Shown: one piece after another, positions 1 through 8,728 of the stretch
Layout of the letters: every line of letters starts with the position of its first letter
Numbering within the stretch: the first letter of the stretch is position 1
NCBI RefSeq assembly: GCF_003634105.1
Contig: NZ_RBIQ01000007.1
Span: forward strand, 248,001-312,000
Length of the DNA stretch: 64,000 nucleotides
Direction of reading: 5' to 3'
Source of the DNA: Maribacter vaceletii
GTDB taxonomy: Bacteria > Bacteroidota > Bacteroidia > Flavobacteriales > Flavobacteriaceae
The notes under the pieces: model-generated
The model's input: only the letters and a program-made list of their open reading frames with translations
Database searches by the model: none
Told to the model about the DNA's origin: nothing
Position numbers and translations under genes: made by a program

Positions 1-37
1 GATAATTAAAATTTATATTATAATTAAAAAAATTCTG

Positions 38-125
38 CAGAGAGGAAGGGATTCGAACCCTCGATACCCTTTTGGGGTATACACACTTTCCAGGCGTGCG
101 CCTTCGACCACTCGGCCACCTCTCT
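38..125 (-). tRNA. tRNA-Ser (GGA)
   Basis: Read on the minus strand this is an 88-nt class II tRNA. The 7-bp acceptor stem is AGAGAGG pairing with CCTCTCT, followed by discriminator G, as usual for serine tRNA. The anticodon loop carries GGA, there is a long variable arm (CCCC/GGGG-type stem), and the T-arm has GGTTCGAATCC. The 3 prime CCA is not encoded. A T-rich stretch follows downstream on this strand. The gene lies after the TatD-asparaginase pair in the same orientation. Confidence 0.97.
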
Positions 126-192
126 AGATTAGCCTTAAAGGTGTGCCAAATAACAAAAAAAATATTAGTTAAAGAAATATTCTAAGTTATTT

Positions 193-1230
193 TTAACGCA
201 TTTCTCCTCGAAGGGATGTTTCAAAAATAGTTTTAAAGGACTTTAAAGATACACCACTACCCAACATATACATAACCTTAGCTATAGCTGCTTCTGTTGT
301 AATATCCTTACCACTAATAACTTGCATATCCTTTAACGCCTTACTAGTTTCGTACTGTCCCATTATTACACTACCTCCAGAACACTGTGTTATATTAATA
401 ATTAATATGTTGTTTTTTTTTGCTTTTTTTAACAATTCTAAGAACCATTCTTCTGTAAAAACATTTCCTGCACCATAAGTCTCCAAAATTATTGCTCTTA
501 AACCTGATGTTTTAACAACAGATTTTACAACTTGAGGGCTTAAACCTGGAAAAAGTTTTAATACAGCTATATTATTATTCATTTTTTTATGCACAAAAAA
601 CTTTTTAGATGTTTTTTGTTTGAACAAATTTTCCTCATAAATCTTTAAATGAACTCCAGATTCAATTAACGGAGGGTGATTTAAAGATGCAAAAGCCTCA
701 AAATGTTCCGCATTAATTTTTGTTGTACAATTAGCCCTATATAACTTATATTCAAAATACAAACCCACTTCTTGCACAACAGCTTTTCCTTTTTCCTTTA
801 ATGCCGCAATTTGAATAGAAGTAATTAAATTCTCTTTAGCATCGGTTCGCAAATCCCCTATTGGTAATTGTGACCCCGTAAATATTACTGGTTTTGCTAA
901 ATTTTCTAATAAAAAACTCAATGCAGAAGAAGTATAACTCATAGTATCACTACCATGCAACACAACAAATCCATCATGAGTACTATAATTATCTTCTATT
1001 ATAGAAGCTATACTTACCCAATGCTCTATATTCATATTTGATGAGTCTATTGGATTCTCAAAAGAAACAGTGCTTATGATACAATCTAATTGATTAAGTT
1101 CTGGTATTCTATTTAAGAGTTCATCAAAATTAAATGCTTTTAAAGCTCCAGTTTCATAATCTTTAACCATACCTATAGTACCACCGGTATAAATTAATAG
1201 TATTTTACTTTTGCTATTTATTAAACTCAT
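193..1230 (-). CDS. ansA: Type I L-asparaginase
   Basis: Cytoplasmic asparaginase hydrolysing L-asparagine to aspartate and ammonia. The 345-residue protein has the length of the bacterial type I (AnsA) enzymes. The nucleophile loop is TGGTIG at residues 15-20 and the second catalytic motif HGSDTM is at 92-97, giving the expected Thr and Thr-Asp pair. There is no signal peptide, which separates it from periplasmic type II enzymes. The ATG start sits 29 bp after the stop of the TatD gene on the same strand, so the two are probably co-transcribed. Function is assigned from family motifs. Confidence 0.93.
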   Translation of the reverse strand: MSLINSKSKILLIYTGGTIGMVKDYETGALKAFNFDELLNRIPELNQLDCIISTVSFENPIDSSNMNIEHWVSIASIIEDNYSTHDGFVVLHGSDTMSYTSSALSFLLENLAKPVIFTGSQLPIGDLRTDAKENLITSIQIAALKEKGKAVVQEVGLYFEYKLYRANCTTKINAEHFEAFASLNHPPLIESGVHLKIYEENLFKQKTSKKFFVHKKMNNNIAVLKLFPGLSPQVVKSVVKTSGLRAIILETYGAGNVFTEEWFLELLKKAKKNNILIINITQCSGGSVIMGQYETSKALKDMQVISGKDITTEAAIAKVMYMLGSGVSLKSFKTIFETSLRGEMR

Positions 1231-1259
1231 GATTGTTCCTTCTTTTTTTAATCTAAAAT

Positions 1260-2027
1260 TTACACACCAAACACTTCTTTAGAATTTAATGTTGTTTGTA
1301 ACGCAATTTCTTCTTTTGTCTTTTCATATACCGCAGCTACTTTTTCTAACACATTTAAAACATACAAACTTTGGTTCCTTTTACCTCTATATGGCACTGG
1401 AGCCAAGTAGGGAGCATCTGTCTCCAAAACAATATATTTTAAGTCTATTTTATTTAAAAAAGTATCTATTTTTCCATTTTTAAAAGTAACCACACCACCT
1501 ATTCCTAGCTTCATATTATAAGAAATAGCTTTTTTAGCTTGCTCTAATGTTCCCGTAAAACAATGAAATACTCCAAACAAGTTTTCTCCTCTCTCTAGCT
1601 CTAAAACCTCAAAAACTTCATCAAAAGCATCTCTACAATGTATAACTATTGGAAGTTTATATTTTTTAGCCAACTGTATTTGAGCCCTAAAAGCCTCTTG
1701 CTGTTCTTTTAAAAAGGTTTTATCCCAATACAAATCTATACCAATTTCACCTACTGCATAATATTTTCTTTTTTCTAATTGTTCTTCTACATGTTGCAAT
1801 TCTTCTTTAAAATTTTCCTTAACATGCGTAGGATGCAATCCAGACATTAAAAAGACATTATCTGGGAAAGATTTCTCTAACTCTATCATTGATTGCGTAT
1901 AGGTTGAATCTATTGCTGGGATAAAAAATCTTTCTATTCCATTATCAATAGCATTTTGAACAACCTCAGCACGATCTTCATCAAAAGCTTCACTATATAA
2001 ATGTGTATGGGTATCTGTTATAATCAT
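1260..2027 (-). CDS. TatD-family metal-dependent hydrolase
   Basis: A 255-residue TIM-barrel metallohydrolase of the TatD DNase family. The first metal site THTHLYS is near residue 6. A conserved Glu (AVGEIGID) follows around 93, then His sites at IHCRDA and FHCFTG and the terminal Asp in LETDAPYLAP around 203. Members are 3 prime-5 prime exonucleases or deoxyribonucleases acting on DNA ends, but which substrate this paralogue takes is not visible. It is the first gene of the apparent tatD-ansA pair and diverges from the aspartyl protease gene 37 bp away. Length is normal for the family. Confidence 0.92.
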   Translation of the reverse strand: MIITDTHTHLYSEAFDEDRAEVVQNAIDNGIERFFIPAIDSTYTQSMIELEKSFPDNVFLMSGLHPTHVKENFKEELQHVEEQLEKRKYYAVGEIGIDLYWDKTFLKEQQEAFRAQIQLAKKYKLPIVIHCRDAFDEVFEVLELERGENLFGVFHCFTGTLEQAKKAISYNMKLGIGGVVTFKNGKIDTFLNKIDLKYIVLETDAPYLAPVPYRGKRNQSLYVLNVLEKVAAVYEKTKEEIALQTTLNSKEVFGV

Positions 2028-2064
2028 CTTGTAAAAATAGCGTTATCTTTATAAAAAAGATTAA

Positions 2065-2520
2065 ATGACATCCCTTAAAAGTTTCTTAAACAAGAAAAAC
2101 TACATAAAAATACCTTTAACGCTTACCGCTACAAATCATTTTGAAATAATAGCATCTCTAAACGGAGTTACGGGCCGTTTTATCTTAGACACAGGGGCAT
2201 CTAACACATGTGTAGGTTTTGATAAAATAACTTTTTTTAACCTTACCACTAAAGAATCTAAAATTAAAGCTGCAGGAGCAGGAGCTACCGAGATGGAAAC
2301 CCTAGTTTCTACTAAAAATAATATAGAGATTAAGGCTTGGGGAACTAAAAAACTAAAACTAGTTTTGTTTGATTTACAACACGTGAATAACGCATTAGCA
2401 TCTCACAATAGCCTACCTGTAGATGGCATAATTGGCGCAGATGTACTTAAAAAAGCAAAAGCCATAATAGATTACAAAAAGAAATGCGTCTACCTAAAAC
2501 AAAAAAACCTAAAGAAATAA
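2065..2520 (+). CDS. Retropepsin-like aspartyl protease (single-domain, clan AA)
   Basis: A 151-residue protein with one aspartyl-protease half: the catalytic motif LDTGASNT at about residues 42-49 and a flap/end motif with IIGADVL around 125. A single catalytic motif means it would have to dimerise, as retropepsins do. There is no convincing signal peptide or membrane segment, and the substrate is unknown. The ATG is 37 bp from the divergent tatD start, and TATCTTTA just upstream is a possible -7 element. The last codons and the stop codon lie inside a terminator hairpin (see 2506-2536). Confidence 0.8.
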   Translation: MTSLKSFLNKKNYIKIPLTLTATNHFEIIASLNGVTGRFILDTGASNTCVGFDKITFFNLTTKESKIKAAGAGATEMETLVSTKNNIEIKAWGTKKLKLVLFDLQHVNNALASHNSLPVDGIIGADVLKKAKAIIDYKKKCVYLKQKNLKK

Positions 2521-2536
2521 TCTTTAGGTTTTTTTT
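2506..2536. terminator. Bidirectional intrinsic terminator overlapping the protease stop codon
   Basis: Stem AACCTAAAGA (2506-2515) pairs perfectly with TCTTTAGGTT (2521-2530), loop AATAA. An 8-T run follows on the plus strand and a 7-A run precedes it, giving a T run on the minus strand. It can end both the protease gene (+) and the odhAB operon (-). The stop codon TAA is in the loop. Confidence 0.85.
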
Positions 2537-2557
2537 ATAAATATTATAGCTAAAAAA

Positions 2558-3772
2558 CTACATTTCCAATGCTTTTTTAACGTTAGAATCCATTAGTATT
2601 TCTTCTGGATTTTCTAATGCTTCTTTTACTGCCACTAAGAAACCTACAGATTCCTTACCATCAATAATTCTATGATCATAAGAAAGCGCCACATACATTA
2701 TTGGTGCAATTGCTACAGCTCCGTCTTTTACAACCGGTCTTTCTACAATATTATGCATTCCCAAAATAGCACTTTGCGGTGGATTAATAATTGGCGTAGA
2801 TAACATAGAACCAAATACACCTCCGTTTGTAATTGTAAAGGTACCACCAGTCATTTCATCCACAGTAATCTCTCCTTCTCTTGCGCGAATAGCTAATCTC
2901 TTAACCTCTGCCTCTACTCCTCTAAAGGTTAAATTTTCAGCATTTCTAATTACAGGAACCATTAATCCTTTTGGCCCTGAAACAGCAATACTAATATCAC
3001 AGAAATCATAAGAAAGCATCTCCTTACCATCTATCATAGAATTAACAGAAGGATACATTTCTAATGCACGTACTACCGCTAAAGTAAAGAAGGACATAAA
3101 ACCTAAACCAACTCCATGTTTATTTTTAAAATCTTCTTTGTATTGTTTTCTCAATGCAAATATAGGCCCCATATCTACTTCATTAAAAGTAGTTAACATT
3201 GCCGTTTCATTTTTAACAGAAACTAAACGCTCTGCAACTTTACGACGTAGCATAGAAAGCTTAGATCTACTTTCCCCTCTACTACCTCCAGACGGAGTCC
3301 CCATTGATGGAACCGCACTAACCGCATCTTGCTTAGTTACTCTACCATCTTTTCCTGTTCCTTTTACTGAAGCAGCACTAACTCCTTTTTCACTTAGTAT
3401 TTTCTTAGCCGCTGGAGACGCACTTCCTGTTGCATAACTTTCCTTTACTACAGGTGCCTCTTCTTTTTTAGGAGCTTCTTTTGGAGCTTCTTCTTTCTTT
3501 TGTTCCGCCGCCGCTGCACCACCTTCAGGTTTTGCAGCACTAGTATCTATTAAACAAACTACAGCACCCACCTCAACTGCATCACCAACCTCGGCTTTTA
3601 GTGTAATAATACCACTCTGTTCTGCAGGTAATTCTAAAGTAGCTTTATCTGAATCTACCTCAGCAATGGCTTGGTCTTTTTCTACATAATCACCATCTTC
3701 TACTAACCATTCTGCTATTTCTACCTCTGTTATAGACTCCCCCGGAGAAGGAACTTTCATTTCTAGAATCAT
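2558..3772 (-). CDS. sucB: 2-oxoglutarate dehydrogenase E2, dihydrolipoyl succinyltransferase
   Basis: E2 core of the 2-oxoglutarate dehydrogenase complex, transferring succinyl groups from lipoyl-lysine to CoA in the TCA cycle. The 404 residues hold an N-terminal lipoyl domain (1-75, lipoyl Lys43 in DSDKATLE), an Ala/Glu/Lys/Pro linker (about 80-110), a peripheral-subunit binding domain (about 112-148) and the catalytic domain (175-404) with His367 and Asp371 in HRIIDG. The single lipoyl domain and a substrate-site sequence of succinyltransferase type fit E2o rather than pyruvate E2. It follows the E1 gene with a 23-bp gap, so the two form an operon. Confidence 0.96.
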   Translation of the reverse strand: MILEMKVPSPGESITEVEIAEWLVEDGDYVEKDQAIAEVDSDKATLELPAEQSGIITLKAEVGDAVEVGAVVCLIDTSAAKPEGGAAAAEQKKEEAPKEAPKKEEAPVVKESYATGSASPAAKKILSEKGVSAASVKGTGKDGRVTKQDAVSAVPSMGTPSGGSRGESRSKLSMLRRKVAERLVSVKNETAMLTTFNEVDMGPIFALRKQYKEDFKNKHGVGLGFMSFFTLAVVRALEMYPSVNSMIDGKEMLSYDFCDISIAVSGPKGLMVPVIRNAENLTFRGVEAEVKRLAIRAREGEITVDEMTGGTFTITNGGVFGSMLSTPIINPPQSAILGMHNIVERPVVKDGAVAIAPIMYVALSYDHRIIDGKESVGFLVAVKEALENPEEILMDSNVKKALEM

Positions 3773-3795
3773 TACTTATCTAATTTGATGTATTA

Positions 3796-6594
3796 TTATT
3801 TCTTTTGTCTTGTTAAATTGTCTTTGGTTTTATCAAAAACATAATCTATTACTTGTTGATGTCTCATTTTAGAACGCACAGCACTACCTGCAGCTGGTGC
3901 AGCATAAAAACGTCTTGATGCTACACGAAGTTTATGAGCATCACTAAAATGCATCATCATATGACTCCATGCTCCCATATTTCTAGGCTCTTCTTGTGCC
4001 CAAACAAAATCATCTGCATTTTTATATTTACTAATAATTGCTTTCATTTGGTCTGCTGGCAAAGGAAATAATTGCTCTACACGAACCAAAGCAACATCCT
4101 CTCTGCTATCTGCTTCTTTTACAGCTAACAAATCATAATAAAACTTCCCTGTACAGAATACTACCGATTTTACTTTTGCAACACTCACAGTAGTATCATC
4201 TATAACCTCTTGAAAACCTCCCTCTACAAATTCCTCAACAGTAGAAACTGCTTTTGGATGTCTTAATAAACTTTTAGGGGTAAAAATAATTAGTGGCTTT
4301 CTGAAATTTGCTTTCATTTGTCTACGCATAATATGAAACATTTGCGCTGGCGTACTAACATCAGCGATATACATATTATCTCTTGCGCACAATTGTAAAT
4401 AACGCTCCATTCTTGCAGAAGAATGCTCCGCTCCTTGCCCTTCATAACCATGAGGTAAAAGCATTACTAGTCCATTTTGTAATTTCCACTTATCTTCTGC
4501 TGCAGAAATATACTGATCTAGCATTATTTGAGCTCCATTACTAAAGTCTCCAAATTGTGCTTCCCATATAGTTAATGTATTAGGACTTGCCATGGCATAA
4601 CCATAATCAAAACCTACCACACCATATTCTGATAATAAAGAGTTATAAATTTGAAACTTTCCTTGATCACCACCAATGGCGTTTAACAATAAAACTTCTT
4701 CTTCACTTTCTTCTACTTTCATTACCGCATGACGGTGAGAAAAAGTACCTCTTTCTACATCTTGGCCAGACATTCTTACATCATAGCCTTCTTTTAACAA
4801 AGAGCCGTAAGCCAAAAGTTCTCCCATAGCCCAATCTAATTTATTAGACTCAAAGAACATTTTTTTCCTATCTCTTATTAACTTTTCAACCTTTCTTAAG
4901 AATTTTTTATCTGATGGAAGCTCAGTAATTACTTTAGCAATTTCAGTTAAATCTTTAGTACTAAATGTAGTATCTATAGGCTTCATCATTTCCCATTCAC
5001 GAACATTTTCAAATCCGCTCCATTCATCTGCCATGAAAGGGGTTATAACCGTTTTATCTTCTTTTCTAGAATCTACCAATTCTTCCTCTAAAGAAGCTTT
5101 ATATTCGTTTTCTAATTCTTTTACATAATCTGCACCTATTACTCCTTCTGCAATTAATTTAGCTGCATAAATATCTCTTGGATTTTTATGTTTAGCTATT
5201 GCTTTATATAGTTTAGGCTGTGTAAATCTAGGTTCATCCCCTTCATTATGCCCATATTTACGATATCCTAGTAAATCTATAAATACATCTCTACTAAAAC
5301 GCATTCTATACTCTAATGCAAATAGAAAAGAATGTACTACAGCTTCTGGGTCATCTGCATTTACATGTAAAACAGGGCTCAAAGTAACTTTACCAACATC
5401 TGTACAATACGTAGAAGACCTAGCATCTAAATAATTTGTAGTAAATCCTATTTGATTGTTTACCACTACATGAATTGTACCTCCAGTTTTATACCCATCT
5501 AAAGTTGCCATTTGCACAACTTCATAAACCAAACCTTGCCCTGCAATTGCAGCATCTCCATGCACCACAATTGGCAATACTTTAGAGAAATTATCCTTAT
5601 AATGTGCATCTTGTTTAGCTCTTGCTATACCTTCCACAACAGCACCAACCGTTTCTAAATGTGATGGGTTTGGCGCAATATTCATTTTTATTTTATTACC
5701 ATTATCAGACATACGGTCCGAGGTCCAACCTAAATGGTATTTTACATCTCCATCAAAAATTTCTTCTTCATAATCTTTTCCATCAAACTCACTAAAAATA
5801 TCTTTAGCAGATTTACCAAAAATATTAGTCAATACATTTAATCTTCCACGGTGAGCCATTCCCATAACAAATTGCTCTACACCCATTTCTGCAGCTCTCT
5901 CTACAATTGCATCTAAACCTGGTATCAAAGACTCATTCCCTTCTAATGAAAATCTTTTTTGCCCAACATATTTAGTATGCAAAAAGCCTTCAAAAGAAAC
6001 CGCTTGATTTAATTTTTTTAATATATGCTTTTTTCCATCAGCATCTAACTTAGGTCTATTATCATTAACATTTAACCAATCCTGAATCCATTTAACGCGT
6101 TCAGGATTACGTATATACATATACTCTACACCAATAGAATCGCAGTATATACTTTTTAGGTTTTTAATAATTTCTCTTAAGGAGCTTGGTCCAATACCAA
6201 TTATTTCTCCAGCGCTAAAAACAGTATCTAAATCGTTTTCTGAAAGGCCAAAGTTTTCAATATCTAAGCTTGGCGTATACTTACGTCTTTCTCTTACAGG
6301 GTTAGTCTCTGTAAATAAATGACCTCTAGTTCTATACCCATCTATTAAGCCTATTATCTGAAATTCTTTTTGTAAGGATTCTGGGACTTCTATTTTTTGC
6401 CCATTGGCATCAATTATTGCCCCACTGCTAGGTGCAATATCAAGCTCATCTATAGAACTCTCCATACCAAAATCAAACCCTTGAAAGAATGCTCTCCAAC
6501 TTGGTTCTACACTATCTGGGCTTACTAAATATTTGTCATATAACTCTGCAAAAAAAGAGGTATGCACAGCATTTAAAAAGGAATATTTATCCAT
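3796..6594 (-). CDS. sucA: 2-oxoglutarate dehydrogenase E1 component
   Basis: Thiamine-diphosphate-dependent decarboxylase of the TCA cycle, producing succinyl-lipoyl E2 from 2-oxoglutarate. The 932-residue length matches bacterial SucA. The short N-terminal E2-binding helix region begins with YSFLNAVHTSFFAELYDKY. Landmarks include GMAHRGRLNVL (about 245), the ThDP Mg-binding region HGDAAIAGQG, and GYRKYGHNEGDEPRFTQP. The C-terminal half has AQFGDFSNGAQ and the LLPHGYEGQGAEHSS loop. It is the first gene of the sucAB pair, transcribed away from the outer-membrane protein gene at 6696. Confidence 0.97.
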   Translation of the reverse strand: MDKYSFLNAVHTSFFAELYDKYLVSPDSVEPSWRAFFQGFDFGMESSIDELDIAPSSGAIIDANGQKIEVPESLQKEFQIIGLIDGYRTRGHLFTETNPVRERRKYTPSLDIENFGLSENDLDTVFSAGEIIGIGPSSLREIIKNLKSIYCDSIGVEYMYIRNPERVKWIQDWLNVNDNRPKLDADGKKHILKKLNQAVSFEGFLHTKYVGQKRFSLEGNESLIPGLDAIVERAAEMGVEQFVMGMAHRGRLNVLTNIFGKSAKDIFSEFDGKDYEEEIFDGDVKYHLGWTSDRMSDNGNKIKMNIAPNPSHLETVGAVVEGIARAKQDAHYKDNFSKVLPIVVHGDAAIAGQGLVYEVVQMATLDGYKTGGTIHVVVNNQIGFTTNYLDARSSTYCTDVGKVTLSPVLHVNADDPEAVVHSFLFALEYRMRFSRDVFIDLLGYRKYGHNEGDEPRFTQPKLYKAIAKHKNPRDIYAAKLIAEGVIGADYVKELENEYKASLEEELVDSRKEDKTVITPFMADEWSGFENVREWEMMKPIDTTFSTKDLTEIAKVITELPSDKKFLRKVEKLIRDRKKMFFESNKLDWAMGELLAYGSLLKEGYDVRMSGQDVERGTFSHRHAVMKVEESEEEVLLLNAIGGDQGKFQIYNSLLSEYGVVGFDYGYAMASPNTLTIWEAQFGDFSNGAQIMLDQYISAAEDKWKLQNGLVMLLPHGYEGQGAEHSSARMERYLQLCARDNMYIADVSTPAQMFHIMRRQMKANFRKPLIIFTPKSLLRHPKAVSTVEEFVEGGFQEVIDDTTVSVAKVKSVVFCTGKFYYDLLAVKEADSREDVALVRVEQLFPLPADQMKAIISKYKNADDFVWAQEEPRNMGAWSHMMMHFSDAHKLRVASRRFYAAPAAGSAVRSKMRHQQVIDYVFDKTKDNLTRQKK

Positions 6595-6695
6595 GAATTT
6601 TTTTCTGTAACTTTAGAACAAATTTCATCAAAAATACAACTTTTACCATTTCTAGTGGTATCTTAATCATTTATATTAGTAATAAATAGACTTTT

Positions 6696-7217
6696 ATGAC
6701 AAAAAAGCTAATAATCTTATCAAAAACTCTAATTATATTTATTTTTTTTGCCTTGTGTAACAATTTTTGCTTTTCGCAAAACATTACTTCCCAAAATTCT
6801 TTTTGGGAAAAAGTAAGATTTGGAGGTGGTATAGGTTTAGGATTTACCAATGGAGGTTTTAATGGGTCTATATCTCCTAGTGCAATTTATGATGTAAATA
6901 CTTATTTTTCTGCCGGTGTTGGTCTATCTGTAAATTATGCTAAATATGATGCTAATAAGTTTTTAGCTTACGGTGGTAGTATTGTTACTTTTTATAACCC
7001 AATACCTTTATTACAACTATCTGCAGAAATAGAACAATTAAGGGTTAATGAAAGTAATGCACTATTTGAAAACGATTATTGGTCTCCTGCTTTATTTTTA
7101 GGCGCTGGGTACAGAAGTAATAATGTTACTTTTGGAATTAGATACGATGTATTATATGATGACAACAAAAGTATTTATGCTAATGCATGGATGCCTTTTG
7201 TAAGAGTCTATTTCTAA
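6696..7217 (+). CDS. Small outer-membrane beta-barrel protein
   Basis: A 173-residue exported protein. It has an N-terminal hydrophobic signal (residues 1-27, ending CFS-QN), then alternating hydrophobic/aromatic strands (RFGGGIGLGFTNG, YFSAGVGLSVNYAKY, FGIRYDVLYDD) and a terminal strand ending in aromatic Phe (WMPFVRVYF), all typical of a small OmpA/OmpW-like barrel. I recall homologues of this gene beside sucA being labelled alpha-ketoglutarate decarboxylase in databases. Nothing in the sequence supports an enzyme, and the label probably spread from the neighbour. The real role is unknown. Confidence 0.75.
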   Translation: MTKKLIILSKTLIIFIFFALCNNFCFSQNITSQNSFWEKVRFGGGIGLGFTNGGFNGSISPSAIYDVNTYFSAGVGLSVNYAKYDANKFLAYGGSIVTFYNPIPLLQLSAEIEQLRVNESNALFENDYWSPALFLGAGYRSNNVTFGIRYDVLYDDNKSIYANAWMPFVRVYF

Positions 7218-7221
7218 AAAA

Positions 7222-7581
7222 CTATGTATACTTTGCCTTTAGTCTTACTTTTAGAAATTCTCTTTTTAAGATTAAAAAAGAAACTTGTTCTGCTACTTCC
7301 ACAACATCTGTTACTTTAATTCCTTTAAACACTTTTTCAGGAACATCTACAACATATAACAAATTAAGATAGTCATTAAATTTCTCCATAATAAGCACAT
7401 ACAATTTCTCATGAAGCAACTTTTGCAACTCTTTACTCTTAACATTCTCTGGTACATCAAAAGGAATATTTGCCAAAGAGAAGTCTTTTAATAGTTGCGC
7501 TATTAATTTAGTATACAACAATTCCTTTATTGCTTGTTGTATTAGCTCGTTGCTATTATTAAAGTTCTCTTCCAAAAACAC
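7222..7581 (-). CDS. Conserved hypothetical protein, helical, 119 aa
   Basis: I do not recognise a named family. The protein is predicted almost wholly helical, with no signal peptide, membrane segment or cysteines. The reading frame opens with GTG at 7579-7581 immediately after an in-frame TAG, and the next ATG is at about residue 66, so a GTG start is the best choice. It converges with the barrel gene at 6696 (4-bp gap between ends) and lies downstream of a terminator that follows galE, so it is probably transcribed separately. Confidence 0.6.
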   Translation of the reverse strand: MFLEENFNNSNELIQQAIKELLYTKLIAQLLKDFSLANIPFDVPENVKSKELQKLLHEKLYVLIMEKFNDYLNLLYVVDVPEKVFKGIKVTDVVEVAEQVSFLILKREFLKVRLKAKYT

Positions 7582-7594
7582 CTATTCTCTTAAA

Positions 7595-7634
7595 TAAAAA
7601 AAACAGGAGAAATATAAATATTTTTCCCCTGTTT
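7595..7634 (-). terminator. Intrinsic terminator after galE
   Basis: AAACAGG (7601-7607) pairs with CCTGTTT (7628-7634), extended by AAATAT/ATATTT with a small internal mismatch. An A run at 7596-7603 gives the T tract on the minus strand, 23 bp past the galE stop. Confidence 0.7.
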
Positions 7635-7656
7635 AATATAATTACATACTCTTTAA

Positions 7657-8673
7657 TTAGCTTCTTATTTTTTGCTCCCAATCCCAAGCAGATTTCATTG
7701 CCTCGTCTAAGGAATATTGTGATTTCCATCCTAAAACCTCATTTGCTTTAGTTGTATCTGCGTAAGCAGTAGTAATATCTCCCTCTCTTCTATCTACTAT
7801 TTTATAATTTAGTTTTTTTCCAGATACTTTTTCAAAGCTCTTAATTACTTCTAAAACCGTACTCCCTTTTCCTGTTCCCACATTAAAAACATCATAATTA
7901 TCAGAATTATCACCTTCTAACAATCTCTTTAATGCTAAAACATGTGCTTTTGCAAGATCTACAACATATATATAATCTCTAACACATGTACCATCTGGTG
8001 TAGGATAATCGTCTCCAAAAACCGATAACTGCTCTCTAAGACCTGCACCGGTCTGTGTAATAAAAGGAACTAAATTCTGAGGAACTCCAATTGGTAATTC
8101 CCCTATCATAACACTCGGATGCGCCCCCATTGGGTTAAAGTAACGTAATGCAATTGCATTTAAGTTTTCATTTACTTTGCAAGTATCTGCTATTATTTCT
8201 TCTCCCATTTGTTTTGTATTACCATAAGGAGATTCTGCCTGTTTTACCGGAGCACTTTCGGTTATTGGCATTTCATCTGCTTGCCCATAAACTGTACAAG
8301 AAGAGCTAAAAATAAAACTAGCTTTATTTTTAGCAGCTAACTCTTTTAACAAATATACTAATGTCCCTATGTTGTTTTCATAATACAACAATGGCTTTTC
8401 TACACTTTCTCCTACTGCTTTTGATGCTGCAAAATGAATAACACCTTTTACATCTGCATGACGTTTAAAAAAATCTTCTACTTTAGATTTTTCTTTTAAA
8501 TCTATTTTTTCAAATAAAGGAGTCTTTCCGGTAATAGAAGTAATTCCTTCCAAAACTTTTTCTGAAGAATTAGAGCAATCATCAATAATTACTACTTCAT
8601 AACCTTCATTTTGTAATTCTACTACAGTATGCGAGCCTATAAACCCAAGACCTCCAGTAACTAGTATTTTCAT
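7657..8673 (-). CDS. galE: UDP-glucose 4-epimerase
   Basis: NAD-dependent short-chain dehydrogenase/reductase interconverting UDP-glucose and UDP-galactose. The 338 residues match GalE length. The Rossmann motif GGLGFIG is at residues 7-13, the catalytic Ser is in FSSSCTVYG (about 124) and the YxxxK pair is in SPYGNTKQ (about 150). The substrate region RYFNPMGAHPSVMIGE is also GalE-like. It lies 55 bp downstream of the aminotransferase gene on the same strand and they probably share a transcript. It could supply UDP-galactose for LPS or for the polysaccharide genes further along. C4 epimerase specificity on GlcNAc cannot be excluded. Confidence 0.93.
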   Translation of the reverse strand: MKILVTGGLGFIGSHTVVELQNEGYEVVIIDDCSNSSEKVLEGITSITGKTPLFEKIDLKEKSKVEDFFKRHADVKGVIHFAASKAVGESVEKPLLYYENNIGTLVYLLKELAAKNKASFIFSSSCTVYGQADEMPITESAPVKQAESPYGNTKQMGEEIIADTCKVNENLNAIALRYFNPMGAHPSVMIGELPIGVPQNLVPFITQTGAGLREQLSVFGDDYPTPDGTCVRDYIYVVDLAKAHVLALKRLLEGDNSDNYDVFNVGTGKGSTVLEVIKSFEKVSGKKLNYKIVDRREGDITTAYADTTKANEVLGWKSQYSLDEAMKSAWDWEQKIRS

Positions 8674-8728
8674 TTATTTTTGTTTTATGGTAAATGTTTA
8701 GACTTTGCAATAATACTATTAAGCTTGT

